Counted from the first letter of the stretch, positions 45,132-53,662 are shown. The stretch: 64,000 nucleotides of DNA from Oscillospiraceae bacterium (GCA_017399765.1 JAFQBH010000008.1:1-64000), one strand, 5' to 3'. Made by a program: numbers and translations. Notes: generated by a model from the sequence alone, not told the origin.

Positions 45132-45158
45132 AAAGCTCCCTGGAAAGGGAGCTTTTTT
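45132..45158 (+). terminator. Terminator after typA
   Basis: AAGCTCCC / GGGAGCTT stem with a 6-base loop and T6. Confidence 0.9.
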
Positions 45159-45236
45159 GTTGCAAAATAAAATAAGAATGTTAAAATAAACAAAAAAATT
45201 TGATAAATTTCAACAACAATACAAGGAGCGTTTTTG

Positions 45237-45265
45237 TTGACAAAATTTGCTATTTACATTATAAT
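45237..45265 (+). promoter_or_regulatory. Promoter of eutBC
   Basis: Perfect consensus TTGACA (45237-45242), 17-base spacer, TATAAT (45260-45265). Such a strong promoter suggests that control happens later, in the leader RNA. Confidence 0.9.
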
Positions 45266-45428
45266 ATTACTGTATAAGTGGGGGAGTATCTCTGCTTATT
45301 TACAACGCAATTATGTGAAATTGCGTCCGAGATTAGGAGATGTTCTGGGACGTGGTTTCACGTAAAAACGGAAAATATAATTTAACCAGCTTTCTGCTTT
45401 TTGCAGAAAACGGAAAGGAGTTTTCACC
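45266..45428 (+). promoter_or_regulatory. Structured 5' leader of eutBC, candidate cis-regulatory RNA
   Basis: About 155 nt of untranslated RNA with at least three clean hairpins: ACGCAATT/AATTGCGT with a 6-base loop (45305-45326), ACGTG/CACGT with a 4-base loop (45350-45363) and TTTCTGC/GCAGAAA with a 5-base loop (45391-45409). GAGAT at 45329-45345 can pair with ATCTC near 45289. The AAGGAG ribosome site lies just after the last hairpin. No terminator was seen, which suggests control of translation. No cobalamin-riboswitch B12 box or EutV-type AxxGxx loop was found. Confidence 0.55.
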
Positions 45429-46799
45429 TTGAAACTGAAAACCAGACTTAACGGAAAAACTTATGAATTCCGTGATGTCAAAGACGTTCTCGCAAAAGCT
45501 AACGAGCCCAAATCCGGCGACAGATATCTCGGAATTGCTCCCGAAACTGTTTCCGAAAAAATTGCGGCTAAAGTAGTTCTCAGCGAACTTACCGTTGCTG
45601 ACATCACCGAAAACCCCGTTGTTCCTTATGAAAAAGACGAGGTTACCAGAGTTGAGATCGACTCCATGAACAAACGCATGTATGATAAGTTTAAAAACTA
45701 TACCATTGCAGAAGTTCGCGAGTGGATCATGGACCACAAGACCACTACCAACGATCTTTACCGCGCAAGCTATGCTTGGATCGGTGAAACCGTTGCGGCA
45801 GTAGCAAAAATCTGCTCCGCTTCCGACCTTATCTATGGCGCAAGCAAATGCTGCAGACCTACCCGCTGCGAAACCCAGATCGGTCTTCCCGGCACTCTTT
45901 CCTTCCGTGCACAGTGCAACTCCAGCACCGACGACCCCGAAACTATCGTTCTTGGCGTTCAGGAAGCAGTTTCCTTCGGTTCCGGTGACCTTTGCTTCGG
46001 TATCAACCCCGTTGAAGATACCGTTGAAACCACCCAGAGAATTTCCCATGCACTCCGCGATTTCAAAGACCAGTGGGATATTCCTACCCAGATTTCCGTT
46101 CTTTCTCACGTAACTACCCAGATGCAGGCTGTTCGTGAAGGCGCACCGCTCTCCATGTTCTTCCAGTCCATCGCTGGTACCCAGAGCGCTTGCGAAGCTT
46201 TCGGCGTAGATAAAGCACTTCTTAACGAAGCTTATGACCTTGCAAAACAGGAATGCTATGGTACCGGTATGAACAAACTTTATTTCGAAACCGGCCAAGG
46301 TTCCGAAATGTCCATCGACTGCGACGAAGGCGCAGACGAAATGACCCTTGAAGCACGTACCTATGGTTTTGCACGTAACTTTGAACCTTTCGGCGTAAAC
46401 AACGTAACCGGCTTCATCGGACCGGAAACCATTTATGACGGTAAAGAAATGATCCGTGGTAACCTCGAAGACCACTTCATGGCAAAAATCATCGGTCTTC
46501 CTATGGGTATGGCACCTTGCTTCACCAACCACACCGGCATCACCCAGGACGACCAGGAAATTGCCTGCCTGCTCCTCAACGCAGCAAACTGCAACTACTA
46601 TATGGGCGTTCCTATGGGTGACGACGTAATGCTTGCATATCAGGACGTTTCCTTCCACGACGACAACACCATGCGTGAACTCAGCCACAGAAAACCTGCT
46701 CCTGAATTCCACAAATGGGCAATCAAGATGGGCATCCTCGATGAAGAAGGCCGTCTTGGCGAACGTGCAGGCGACGCATCCATGTTCTTTGCTAAATAA
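45429..46799 (+). CDS. eutB: Ethanolamine ammonia-lyase large subunit
   Basis: Adenosylcobalamin-dependent enzyme that converts ethanolamine to acetaldehyde and ammonia; EutB holds the substrate site. 456 residues, full length, with ASDLIYGASKC, GTLSFRAQCNSS, CFGINPVEDTVE, LYFETGQGSEMSID and a C-terminal GDASMFFAK. TTG start at 45429 behind AAGGAG. Codon use indicates high expression. eutC follows; no other eut genes are in the window. Confidence 0.97.
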   Translation: MKLKTRLNGKTYEFRDVKDVLAKANEPKSGDRYLGIAPETVSEKIAAKVVLSELTVADITENPVVPYEKDEVTRVEIDSMNKRMYDKFKNYTIAEVREWIMDHKTTTNDLYRASYAWIGETVAAVAKICSASDLIYGASKCCRPTRCETQIGLPGTLSFRAQCNSSTDDPETIVLGVQEAVSFGSGDLCFGINPVEDTVETTQRISHALRDFKDQWDIPTQISVLSHVTTQMQAVREGAPLSMFFQSIAGTQSACEAFGVDKALLNEAYDLAKQECYGTGMNKLYFETGQGSEMSIDCDEGADEMTLEARTYGFARNFEPFGVNNVTGFIGPETIYDGKEMIRGNLEDHFMAKIIGLPMGMAPCFTNHTGITQDDQEIACLLLNAANCNYYMGVPMGDDVMLAYQDVSFHDDNTMRELSHRKPAPEFHKWAIKMGILDEEGRLGERAGDASMFFAK

Positions 46800-46819
46800 G
46801 AAAGGAGGCTGCAAATTTA

Positions 46820-47680
46820 ATGAACGATACCGAACTTATGAGAATCATCCGTGAAGCTATCGCACAGGCCACTCAGGGCGAAGCAGCTCCTAAATGTGAG
46901 TGCAAATGCGAGTGCGACGGAGAGGTAGAAGACATCTCCGCATATAGCCTCAGAGAAGAATTCAACATTCCCAATCCTTACAACAAAGAAGAGTATATGA
47001 GAATCAAAGCAAAAACCGACGCACGTCTTGGCGTTTGGAGAGCAGGTCCTCGTCCTCTTACCAGAACCACTCTTCGTGTCCGCGCAGACAACGCTGCTGC
47101 AATGGACGCAGTTTTCAACGATGTTCATGAAGAATATCTTGAAAGAAACAACCTTAAAACCTATCAGACCAAATGCGACAGCAAAGAAACCTATCTTACC
47201 AGACCTGACCTTGGCCGTGTATTCGATGAAGCAACTGCTGCACAGATCAAAGCAGACTGCATTGCTGAACCCGATGTACAGATCGTAGTTTCCGACGGAC
47301 TTTCTTCTTCCGCAGTTGAAGCTAACATCGACGCAGTTCTTCCCGCAATCTATAACGGTCTTAAAGCAACCGGTCTTAAAGTTGGTACTCCTTTCTTTGT
47401 AAAATACGGACGTGTTGGCGCAGAAGACTCTGTTGCACAGATTCTTGGCGCAAAAGTAACCGTAATTCTTCTCGGTGAAAGACCCGGACTTGCAACTTCC
47501 AGCTCTCTTTCCGCATACTGCGTATATGGCGGCTATCCCGGAATTCCGGAAGCAAACCGTACCGTAGTTTCCAACATCCACAAAGCAGGTACTCCTCCGG
47601 TAGAAGCAGGCGCATACATTGCAGAACTTTGCAAACAGATGTATGATAAAAAAGCTTCCGGTCTTGACCTTAAAGCATAA
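46820..47680 (+). CDS. eutC: Ethanolamine ammonia-lyase small subunit
   Basis: 286 residues; EutC contributes to cobalamin binding. RLGVWRAGPRPLT, DYLxRPDLGR-type YLTRPDLGRVF, IVVSDGLSSSAVEAN, LLGERPGLATSSSLSAY and NIHKAGTPPVEAG match the family. An N-terminal extension holds a cysteine-rich CECKCECDG stretch (about 24-32), not part of the core. RBS AAAGGAGG, 20 bases after eutB. Confidence 0.96.
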   Translation: MNDTELMRIIREAIAQATQGEAAPKCECKCECDGEVEDISAYSLREEFNIPNPYNKEEYMRIKAKTDARLGVWRAGPRPLTRTTLRVRADNAAAMDAVFNDVHEEYLERNNLKTYQTKCDSKETYLTRPDLGRVFDEATAAQIKADCIAEPDVQIVVSDGLSSSAVEANIDAVLPAIYNGLKATGLKVGTPFFVKYGRVGAEDSVAQILGAKVTVILLGERPGLATSSSLSAYCVYGGYPGIPEANRTVVSNIHKAGTPPVEAGAYIAELCKQMYDKKASGLDLKA

Positions 47681-47691
47681 GATACATAATT

Positions 47692-47723
47692 TAAGCGGTG
47701 CTCAAAATGAGCACCGCTTTTTT
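47692..47723 (+). terminator. Terminator after eutC
   Basis: AAGCGGTGCTC / GAGCACCGCTT stem with a 5-base loop and T-run. Confidence 0.93.
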
Positions 47724-47747
47724 ATTTAAAATATTTTAGCGATTTAC

Positions 47748-47776
47748 TTGACAAAAGTATTTTTTGGTGGTATATA
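47748..47776 (+). promoter_or_regulatory. Promoter of the T-box/trpB transcript
   Basis: TTGACA (47748-47753), 17-base spacer, extended -10 TGGTATATA (hexamer 47771-47776). Confidence 0.75.
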
Positions 47777-47784
47777 TAATCTAT

Positions 47785-48054
47785 AATGAAAAACCGATGA
47801 TTGAGAATAGTAACTTTTATGGCAGTTAAAAGAGAGCGGCCGATGATGGAAATGCCGTAACTTAAATAAAAGCGAATGGACTCATGAGGGCAGCAGGAAA
47901 GCATTTTTGTGAGTAATGGCTGTCGGCGCCGGACCGTTATCAAACCGGGAGGATATATTTGTATCCGAAAAGTGGGCTTTCAGCCAATTCAGGTGGCACC
48001 GCAGAGATTTCAAGGTCTTTGTCCTGTTTTTATAGGGGACAAAGTCTTTTTTTA
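47785..48054 (+). promoter_or_regulatory. Tryptophan T-box leader
   Basis: Senses uncharged tRNA-Trp. Stem I begins after the promoter; its specifier loop reads GAATGGACTC with codon TGG at 47877-47879 preceded by GAA and followed by A-CTC, which pairs back to TGAG. The T-box sequence is AGGTGGCACCGCAGAG at 47991-48006, close to consensus AGGGTGGNACCGCG. A terminator follows at 48012-48054. Uncharged tRNA-Trp should stabilise the antiterminator and turn on trpB. Confidence 0.93.
48012..48054 (+). terminator. T-box-controlled terminator
   Basis: TCTTTGTCC / GGACAAAG(A/T)C arms around a T-rich loop, followed by T7. Its 5' arm lies just after the T-box sequence, as in other T-box leaders. Confidence 0.88.
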
Positions 48055-48072
48055 TTTTCGGAGGTAATTTTA

Positions 48073-48099
48073 ATGAAACGATGGCGTATTTTAAAATAA
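48073..48099 (+). other. Putative Trp-containing micro-ORF between T-box and trpB
   Basis: ATG with a strong CGGAGG site six to ten bases upstream, encoding MKRWRILK and TAA. Ends 41 bases before trpB. May couple translation to tryptophan, or be a remnant. Confidence 0.4.
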
Positions 48100-48140
48100 T
48101 TTTTGATAAAACAAATTTATTTTGAAAGGAATTAATTACT

Positions 48141-49376
48141 ATGTATATGAGCTATAAAGATTTTGACCGTTATCTCAAGGATTACCCCAATAAAGAAGGA
48201 TTTTTCGGAACTTTCGGCGGACAGTTTATTCCCGATGAACTTGTTCCGGCATTCAGAGAAATCAATGATGCTTATGAAACGATTTGCCACAGTGCTCAGT
48301 TTATAAACGAACTTCGTAGAATCAGAAAAGAGTTTCAGGGAAGAGCCACTCCGGTTTATCATTGTGAAAGACTTTCCAATCATCTCGGAAAATGCCAGAT
48401 TTACCTCAAGAGGGAAGACCTTAACCATACCGGCGCCCATAAGCTGAATCACTGCATGGGCGAGGGACTTCTTGCAAAATATATGGGCAAGAAAAAACTT
48501 ATCGCAGAAACCGGCGCAGGTCAGCACGGCGTTGCAATAGCAACCGCTGCCGCATATTTCGGTCTTGAATGCGACGTTTATATGGGCGAAGTCGATATCG
48601 AAAAACAGGCTCCCAACGTCACCAGAATGAAACTTCTCGGCGCTAACGTAATTCCTGTTACAAAAGGACTTAAAACCCTTAAAGAAGCTGTAGATGCCGC
48701 ATTTGAAGCATATATGAATGAATATAAAGATGCGATTTATTGCATCGGTTCTGTTGTCGGTCCTCATCCGTTCCCGAAAATGGTTCGTGATTTCCAATCC
48801 ATAGTCGGTATTGAAGCAAGGGAACAGTTCCTTGAAATGACCGGTATCATGCCCGATGCGGTTACGGCTTGCGTTGGCGGCGGTTCCAACTCCATTGGTA
48901 TGTTTGTTCCTTTCCTTGGCGACCCGGTCGATATCTACGGCGTTGAACCTCTCGGAAGAGGCTCTGCGGTCGGTGATCACGCCGCTTCCATGGCATACGG
49001 AAAACCTGGAATTCTTCATGGTTTCAACAGCTATCTTCTCCAGGACGAAAACGGCGAACCGAGCCCGGTTTATTCCATTGCAAGCGGACTTGACTATCCT
49101 TCCGTCGGCCCCGAACACGCGTTCCTTCGTGATGTCGGCCGCGTTAATTACGTTGCGATAAGCGATGAGGAAGCAATGGAAGCTTTCTATAAACTTTGCC
49201 GTTTTGAAGGTATCATTCCTGCAGTCGAAAGTTCCCATGCCGTTGCTTACGCAATGAAATATGCAAGAGAACACGATACCGGTTCAATTCTCGTTTGTCT
49301 TTCCGGCCGCGGCGATAAAGATATGGATTTCGTTGTCGATCAGTATGGACTTGGCGAAAGATTTTTTGAAAAATAA
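48141..49376 (+). CDS. trpB: Tryptophan synthase beta subunit, stand-alone
   Basis: PLP enzyme joining indole and serine to tryptophan. 411 residues: [29 protein letters not shown] with the PLP lysine, [38 protein letters not shown] (phosphate loop) and [20 protein letters not shown] replaces the usual HKINNALGQ, so it is somewhat divergent. ATG behind AAAGGA. No trpA or other trp genes adjoin it, so indole salvage is a likely role. Confidence 0.93.
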   Translation: MYMSYKDFDRYLKDYPNKEGFFGTFGGQFIPDELVPAFREINDAYETICHSAQFINELRRIRKEFQGRATPVYHCERLSNHLGKCQIYLKREDLNHTGAHKLNHCMGEGLLAKYMGKKKLIAETGAGQHGVAIATAAAYFGLECDVYMGEVDIEKQAPNVTRMKLLGANVIPVTKGLKTLKEAVDAAFEAYMNEYKDAIYCIGSVVGPHPFPKMVRDFQSIVGIEAREQFLEMTGIMPDAVTACVGGGSNSIGMFVPFLGDPVDIYGVEPLGRGSAVGDHAASMAYGKPGILHGFNSYLLQDENGEPSPVYSIASGLDYPSVGPEHAFLRDVGRVNYVAISDEEAMEAFYKLCRFEGIIPAVESSHAVAYAMKYAREHDTGSILVCLSGRGDKDMDFVVDQYGLGERFFEK

Positions 49377-49388
49377 TATAAAATAAAA

Positions 49389-49420
49389 AAATAAAAGCCC
49401 GCAAATGCGGGCTTTTATTT
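49389..49420. terminator. Bidirectional terminator after trpB
   Basis: AAAAGCCCGC / GCGGGCTTTT stem with AAAT loop. Confidence 0.9.
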
Positions 49421-49438
49421 ATGTGAAGCATAATTACT

Positions 49439-50239
49439 TTACAGATTGTGTTTGTTAGCGGAATCGGTATTATTCATAAATTTTGCAAATTTTGTATTGA
49501 TAAACCGGGGAGAAAACCTTGTTAAAAAAGCCATTGCCTTAACATTAAAACCATGGTAATGCAAAGTTTTTCCTTTCATCATAGCTTTATAACCTGCTTC
49601 GGCAACTTCCTTTGATGTGGAAGGCTTAAGATATCGGAACATATTGGATTTTCCGGAATCCGCGGCATCTGCAAAATTGCTTATTGTCGGACCGGGACAA
49701 AGACAGGTAACTTTTACACCGAACTCACCGAATTCTTCCGCAAGCGCTTCGGAAATTGAAAGAACAAATGCTTTTGTAGCATAATAAACGGACATATAAG
49801 GTCCGCCGCAAAATGCGGCAACAGAAGCAACGTTAAGAATTTTTCCGTTTCCTCGGTTGCACATTACCCGCCCAAAATAATAGCAAAGCTCCATAAGAGC
49901 AAGAACGTTGAGCTTTACCATTTTTTCGTGGGTTTCAAAATCCGTATGAAGATACTTATGGTTATCGCCGAAACCTGCATTGTTGATAAGATAATCAACC
50001 GTTCTTCCATCGGCGGTAATTTCATCAAAAAGTTCTTTTGCCGCGTTTGGTGCGGAAAGATCTTTTACATAAAAGCAGGTGAAATTATTATATTTTTCCA
50101 TAAGATATTTTCTTATCTTAATAAGTTTTTCTTCATTTCTTGCAACAAGAATAACGTTTTCGCCTTTTTCCGCAAAGATTTTTGCAAATTCAAGACCGAT
50201 TCCGGAAGAAGCGCCGGTTATAAGAACTGTTTTTGTCAT
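49439..50239 (-). CDS. Short-chain dehydrogenase/reductase
   Basis: 266 residues, classical SDR: cofactor motif TGASSGIG (8-15), NNAGFGD, catalytic Ser/Tyr/Lys as SVAAFCGG...YMSVYYATK, and CPGP. The Arg at the end of strand two (VARNEEK) suggests NADP(H). Substrate unknown. ATGA overlap with the upstream amidohydrolase gene. Confidence 0.9.
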   Translation of the reverse strand: MTKTVLITGASSGIGLEFAKIFAEKGENVILVARNEEKLIKIRKYLMEKYNNFTCFYVKDLSAPNAAKELFDEITADGRTVDYLINNAGFGDNHKYLHTDFETHEKMVKLNVLALMELCYYFGRVMCNRGNGKILNVASVAAFCGGPYMSVYYATKAFVLSISEALAEEFGEFGVKVTCLCPGPTISNFADAADSGKSNMFRYLKPSTSKEVAEAGYKAMMKGKTLHYHGFNVKAMAFLTRFSPRFINTKFAKFMNNTDSANKHNL

Positions 50240-50946
50240 TTTTTAGCCTCTATGCAAACGTTTATGAATTTATCTATGATTTTTTTGTTGTTAACGGCAA
50301 TTTCGCGGTCACGTTCCGGATGCCATTGAACACCAAAAACAAATTTTTTGTTTTTGTTGTAAATCGCTTCAACGATTCCGTCTTCGGCAACGGCGCAGGA
50401 AGAAAAATCCGGAGCAATATTTTTTACCGCCTGGTGATGATAGCTGTTTATAAGATGTTCGCCGAATCCGATTGCATCAGAAAGAGGAGAAGCTTTTTCG
50501 ACAGAAATCTTGTGGAATGCAATTTCGGGTTTTGTAAGGCTGTGTGTAACGGAAATTCCGCGTTCGGAAGGAATATCCTGAATAAGGCTTCCGCCGCAGA
50601 AAACGTTGAGAGCCTGCATTCCGCGGCAAATTCCGAGAACGGGAATATCCGCTTCAAGGGTAAGACGGATTACTGCCGCTTCACAGCTGTCGAGGAATTC
50701 ATTGATTCCAAGGCTTTTTCCGGAATTCGTTTCACCGTAATATTTCGGATCAATATCTGTTCCGCCGGAAAGGATAAGTCCGTCAACTTTTTCCAAAGTT
50801 TCAAAAATAATTTTCGGGTCTTCGGAAAGGGGAAAGACAAAAGGAATTCCGCCGGATTCGATTACAGCGTCCATATATGACTGGTTAAGAAATATTTGTT
50901 TCTTTTCTTCATCAAAAGAAGGTAAAATACCGATTATGGGTTTCAT
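50236..50946 (-). CDS. Class I glutamine amidotransferase-like hydrolase (peptidase C26, PuuD-like)
   Basis: 236 residues, similar to gamma-glutamyl-GABA hydrolases: LSGGTDIDP, nucleophile Cys in LGICRGMQ, FGGSLIQD-type FCGGSLIQDI and the catalytic HPE in VQWHPERD. Cleaves gamma-glutamyl amides. ATG behind AAGGAG. First gene of a two-gene operon with the SDR. Confidence 0.88.
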   Translation of the reverse strand: MKPIIGILPSFDEEKKQIFLNQSYMDAVIESGGIPFVFPLSEDPKIIFETLEKVDGLILSGGTDIDPKYYGETNSGKSLGINEFLDSCEAAVIRLTLEADIPVLGICRGMQALNVFCGGSLIQDIPSERGISVTHSLTKPEIAFHKISVEKASPLSDAIGFGEHLINSYHHQAVKNIAPDFSSCAVAEDGIVEAIYNKNKKFVFGVQWHPERDREIAVNNKKIIDKFINVCIEAKK

Positions 50947-50975
50947 TAAAAATCTCCTTAAAATTTTATAATATT

Positions 50976-51004
50976 ATTATATATTTTTAAAATATTTTTT
51001 GCAA
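50976..51004 (-). promoter_or_regulatory. Promoter of the C26 hydrolase-SDR operon
   Basis: TTGCAA (50999-51004), 17-base spacer, TATAAT (50976-50981). The -35 is a palindrome shared with the opposite promoter. Confidence 0.7.
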
Positions 51005-51027
51005 TGTATGTTGTTTAGTGATACAAT
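50999..51027 (+). promoter_or_regulatory. Promoter of the PfoR-like gene
   Basis: TTGCAA (50999-51004), 17-base spacer, extended -10 TGATACAAT (hexamer 51022-51027). Confidence 0.7.
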
Positions 51028-51061
51028 AAAAATGTAAATTTTTATTGGAGATGAAATAATA

Positions 51062-52132
51062 ATGGAAACTCTGAAAAAATACGCAAAGAAATATTTTATC
51101 GATGCAATGTCCGCAATGGCGCTTGGTCTTTTTGCCTCGCTTTTAATCGGAACAATTTTCGGAACAGTAGGAACATACCTCGGTCCGGATTATGTTGCAA
51201 ACGGATTGGTAAATGAAATCGGCGGATTTTTCAGCGAAATGAAAACATTTGCCCAAGGCGCTTCCGGAATGGCAATAGGCGTTGCCATTGCATATTCTCT
51301 TAAAGCGGACCCGCTTGTTATGTTTTCCTGCGCCGCAGTCGGAAGCCTTTCTTATTCTCTTGGCGCAACAATTCTTCTTGAAAACGGCGAAACGATTGCT
51401 TATACGGCAGGACCCGCAGGAGCTTACGTTGCGGCAATTGTTGCTGTTGAAATCGGAATGCTTGTTTCAAAGAAAACAAAAGTTGATATTCTTGTTACAC
51501 CGACCGTAACGATAATTGCCGGATATGCAATTGCAAAATTAATTTGCCCTGCGGTTGCTTATATTATGTTCTATCTCGGAGATTTTATCAATACTGCAAC
51601 AGAAATGCAGCCGTTTATTATGGGAATAATTATTTCCGTTGTTGTCGGAATGATCCTTACTCTTCCTATCTCTTCTGCGGCAATTTGCGCTATGATTGGA
51701 ATAAGCGGAATTGCGGGAGGAGCTGCAACAGCCGGTTGCTGTGCCCAGATGATCGGTTTTGCGATTATAAGTTTTGCAGATAACGGCTGGGGCGGTTTTT
51801 TTGCCCAGGGACTCGGAACTTCAATGCTCCAGATGAGCAATATTATTAAAAAACCCGCAATCTGGATTCCGCCGACGCTTGCGGCGGCTGTTACCGGCCC
51901 GATAAGCACTCTTGTTTTTAAACTTGAATGTACCGGAGTTTCCGCCGGAATGGGAACCTGCGGACTTGTAGGACCTCTCGGAACGCTTTCTGATATGGGC
52001 GGCGGAATGAATATGTGGCTTGGAATGTCCCTTTGCTATTTTGTTCTTCCGGCAATCCTTTCTTATGTTTTCTATGCAGTTATGAAAAAAATGGGCATGA
52101 TCAAAGCCGGAGATATGAAGCTCCAAAACTGA
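51062..52132 (+). CDS. PTS EIIC-type membrane protein, PfoR-like
   Basis: 356 residues, about nine or ten hydrophobic helices, with a central glycine-rich GISGIAGGAATAGCCAQM and AGMGTCGLVGPLGT motif, as in PF13303/PfoR proteins. No EIIA or EIIB domain is fused or nearby, so sugar transport through the PTS is uncertain. ATG at 51062, weak GGAGATG site. 13 bases upstream of the HD-domain gene. Confidence 0.8.
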   Translation: METLKKYAKKYFIDAMSAMALGLFASLLIGTIFGTVGTYLGPDYVANGLVNEIGGFFSEMKTFAQGASGMAIGVAIAYSLKADPLVMFSCAAVGSLSYSLGATILLENGETIAYTAGPAGAYVAAIVAVEIGMLVSKKTKVDILVTPTVTIIAGYAIAKLICPAVAYIMFYLGDFINTATEMQPFIMGIIISVVVGMILTLPISSAAICAMIGISGIAGGAATAGCCAQMIGFAIISFADNGWGGFFAQGLGTSMLQMSNIIKKPAIWIPPTLAAAVTGPISTLVFKLECTGVSAGMGTCGLVGPLGTLSDMGGGMNMWLGMSLCYFVLPAILSYVFYAVMKKMGMIKAGDMKLQN

Positions 52133-52145
52133 AAGGTAAAAATCC

Positions 52146-52697
52146 ATGGTAGAAAAGGCAATGATTTTTGCTTCTAAGGCGCATTGCGGAACGTTCCGGA
52201 AAGGAACAAAAATTCCCTATATAGTTCATCCTATGGAAGCCGGTGCAATAGCGGCTTCCATAACTGATGATGAAGAAGTTATTTCCGCCACAATTTTGCA
52301 TGATGTTCTTGAGGACACTTTTGTTTCCGAAGAAGAAATTGAAAAAGAGTTCGGAAAAGAAGTTCTTCGCCTTGTTAAGAGCGATTCTGAAGATAAAAGG
52401 GAAGAGCTTCCTCCGGAAGAAACCTGGAAGATAAGAAAACAGGAAACAATAGATTATCTCAAAAATAAAGCGGATAAAAAAGAAAAAATCGTTGCTTTGG
52501 CGGATAAACTTTCGAACATAAGAGCCATTTACCGCGATTATGAAAAAATCGGTGATGAACTTTGGAACCGTTTTAATCAGAAAGATAAAAATGAGCACGC
52601 ATGGTATTACAAAAGTTTTGTGGAGGCTTTTTCGGAACTCTCCGAAACGGCGGCTTACAGAGAATATTGCGAACTAATCAATAGAATTTTCGGATAA
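52146..52697 (+). CDS. HD-domain hydrolase resembling small alarmone hydrolases (MESH1/SpoT-H)
   Basis: 183 residues. The metal motifs follow SpoT hydrolase domains: KAHCGTFRKGTKIPYIVHP, TILHDVLEDT and ALADKLSNIRAI. No synthetase, TGS or ACT domain is present, so it would be a stand-alone (p)ppGpp 3'-pyrophosphohydrolase or a relative with another nucleotide substrate. Co-transcribed with the PfoR-like gene. Confidence 0.82.
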   Translation: MVEKAMIFASKAHCGTFRKGTKIPYIVHPMEAGAIAASITDDEEVISATILHDVLEDTFVSEEEIEKEFGKEVLRLVKSDSEDKREELPPEETWKIRKQETIDYLKNKADKKEKIVALADKLSNIRAIYRDYEKIGDELWNRFNQKDKNEHAWYYKSFVEAFSELSETAAYREYCELINRIFG

Positions 52698-52735
52698 AAA
52701 AGCACCGTGCTCGGATTTGAGCACGGTGCTTTTTT
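52696..52735. terminator. Bidirectional terminator
   Basis: AGCACCGTGCTC / GAGCACGGTGCT stem with a 6-base loop and A/T runs on both sides. Confidence 0.94.
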
Positions 52736-52743
52736 GTTTGATT

Positions 52744-53631
52744 TTACATTTCTTCAGGACGTTTTTTATATTTTCTTGCAGATGAAAAACCTCTTCCGCG
52801 AACTTCAGAAACTCTGCTTATGATAATGAAACATTTTGGATCAATGCTGTGGGCAAGACGTTCAACTTTTGCAATTTCGCGGTTTGAAACGATCGACATA
52901 ACAACTTCGGTTTCATAATGTTTATAACCGGTTTCCGCATGAAGAAGGGTTACTCCGCGGTCAATCTGAGTAAGAATTGCATCGGTGATTTCCTGTGCTT
53001 TTCTTGTTACAATTTTAATTTCTGTTCTGGATTTTCCGAGAACAAGAGTTTTATCAAGGAAGAAAGTATAAACGAAAGTAAAAACAATTCCGTAAAGGAT
53101 AAGATCCATGGATTTGAACATTGCAAGAAGTATTACAACAATAAAATCCATTGCATAAAGGCTTGTTGAAACGGGAATATGGAAAAGCTTATTGAGTACA
53201 AGCGGAGGGATATCCATTCCGCCGGTGGAAGCTCCGGAACGGATTACAAGTCCAAGGGCAAAACCTATTCCCACACCGCCGAGAATTGAACAAAGAAAAA
53301 CATCATCCGTAAGATAGTAATCTCCGAAAACTCTGTTGCATATTTCAAGAAAAACCGGGTAGCAGAAAGAGCTTAAAATTGTTGTCATTGCGAAGGCTTT
53401 TCCAAGAATAAAATATCCCACGCAAAGCATTACAATGTTAAAAACAAGAACAAAAGCCGAAATCGGAATATGGAAAAAATATTCGACTATAAGAGCAATA
53501 CCTGTTGTTCCGCCAAGAGCAATTCCGGAAGGAAGCACAAAAAGTTTAATAGTCAAAGCATAAATAATATTTCCGAAAATAATACATAAAAATGGGAAAA
53601 ATTTTTGCCAGAGAGTTTTTATTTTATCCAT
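52744..53631 (-). CDS. YitT-family membrane protein (DUF161/DUF2179)
   Basis: 295 residues: five or six membrane helices (about 10-190) with GIALGGTTGIALI and GLVIRSGASTGGMDI, then a cytoplasmic DUF2179 domain (about 205-285, ITDAILTQIDRGVTLLHAETGY...MSIVSNREI...IDPKCF). Function of the family is not settled. The ATG at 53631 follows AAAGGATT. Preceded by a leader with a terminator-like hairpin. Confidence 0.9.
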   Translation of the reverse strand: MDKIKTLWQKFFPFLCIIFGNIIYALTIKLFVLPSGIALGGTTGIALIVEYFFHIPISAFVLVFNIVMLCVGYFILGKAFAMTTILSSFCYPVFLEICNRVFGDYYLTDDVFLCSILGGVGIGFALGLVIRSGASTGGMDIPPLVLNKLFHIPVSTSLYAMDFIVVILLAMFKSMDLILYGIVFTFVYTFFLDKTLVLGKSRTEIKIVTRKAQEITDAILTQIDRGVTLLHAETGYKHYETEVVMSIVSNREIAKVERLAHSIDPKCFIIISRVSEVRGRGFSSARKYKKRPEEM

Positions 53632-53662
53632 TTCAACAATCCTTTCAAAAATGGTAATACAT

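Noticed and set aside
45266-45428. Cobalamin riboswitch or EutV-type antiterminator before eutB
   Set aside because: No B12 box, no paired hairpins with AxxGxx loops and no terminator; kept only as an unassigned leader.
45333-46814. 493-codon open frame antisense to eutB
   Set aside because: Shadow of eutB, low-complexity composition, no start signal.
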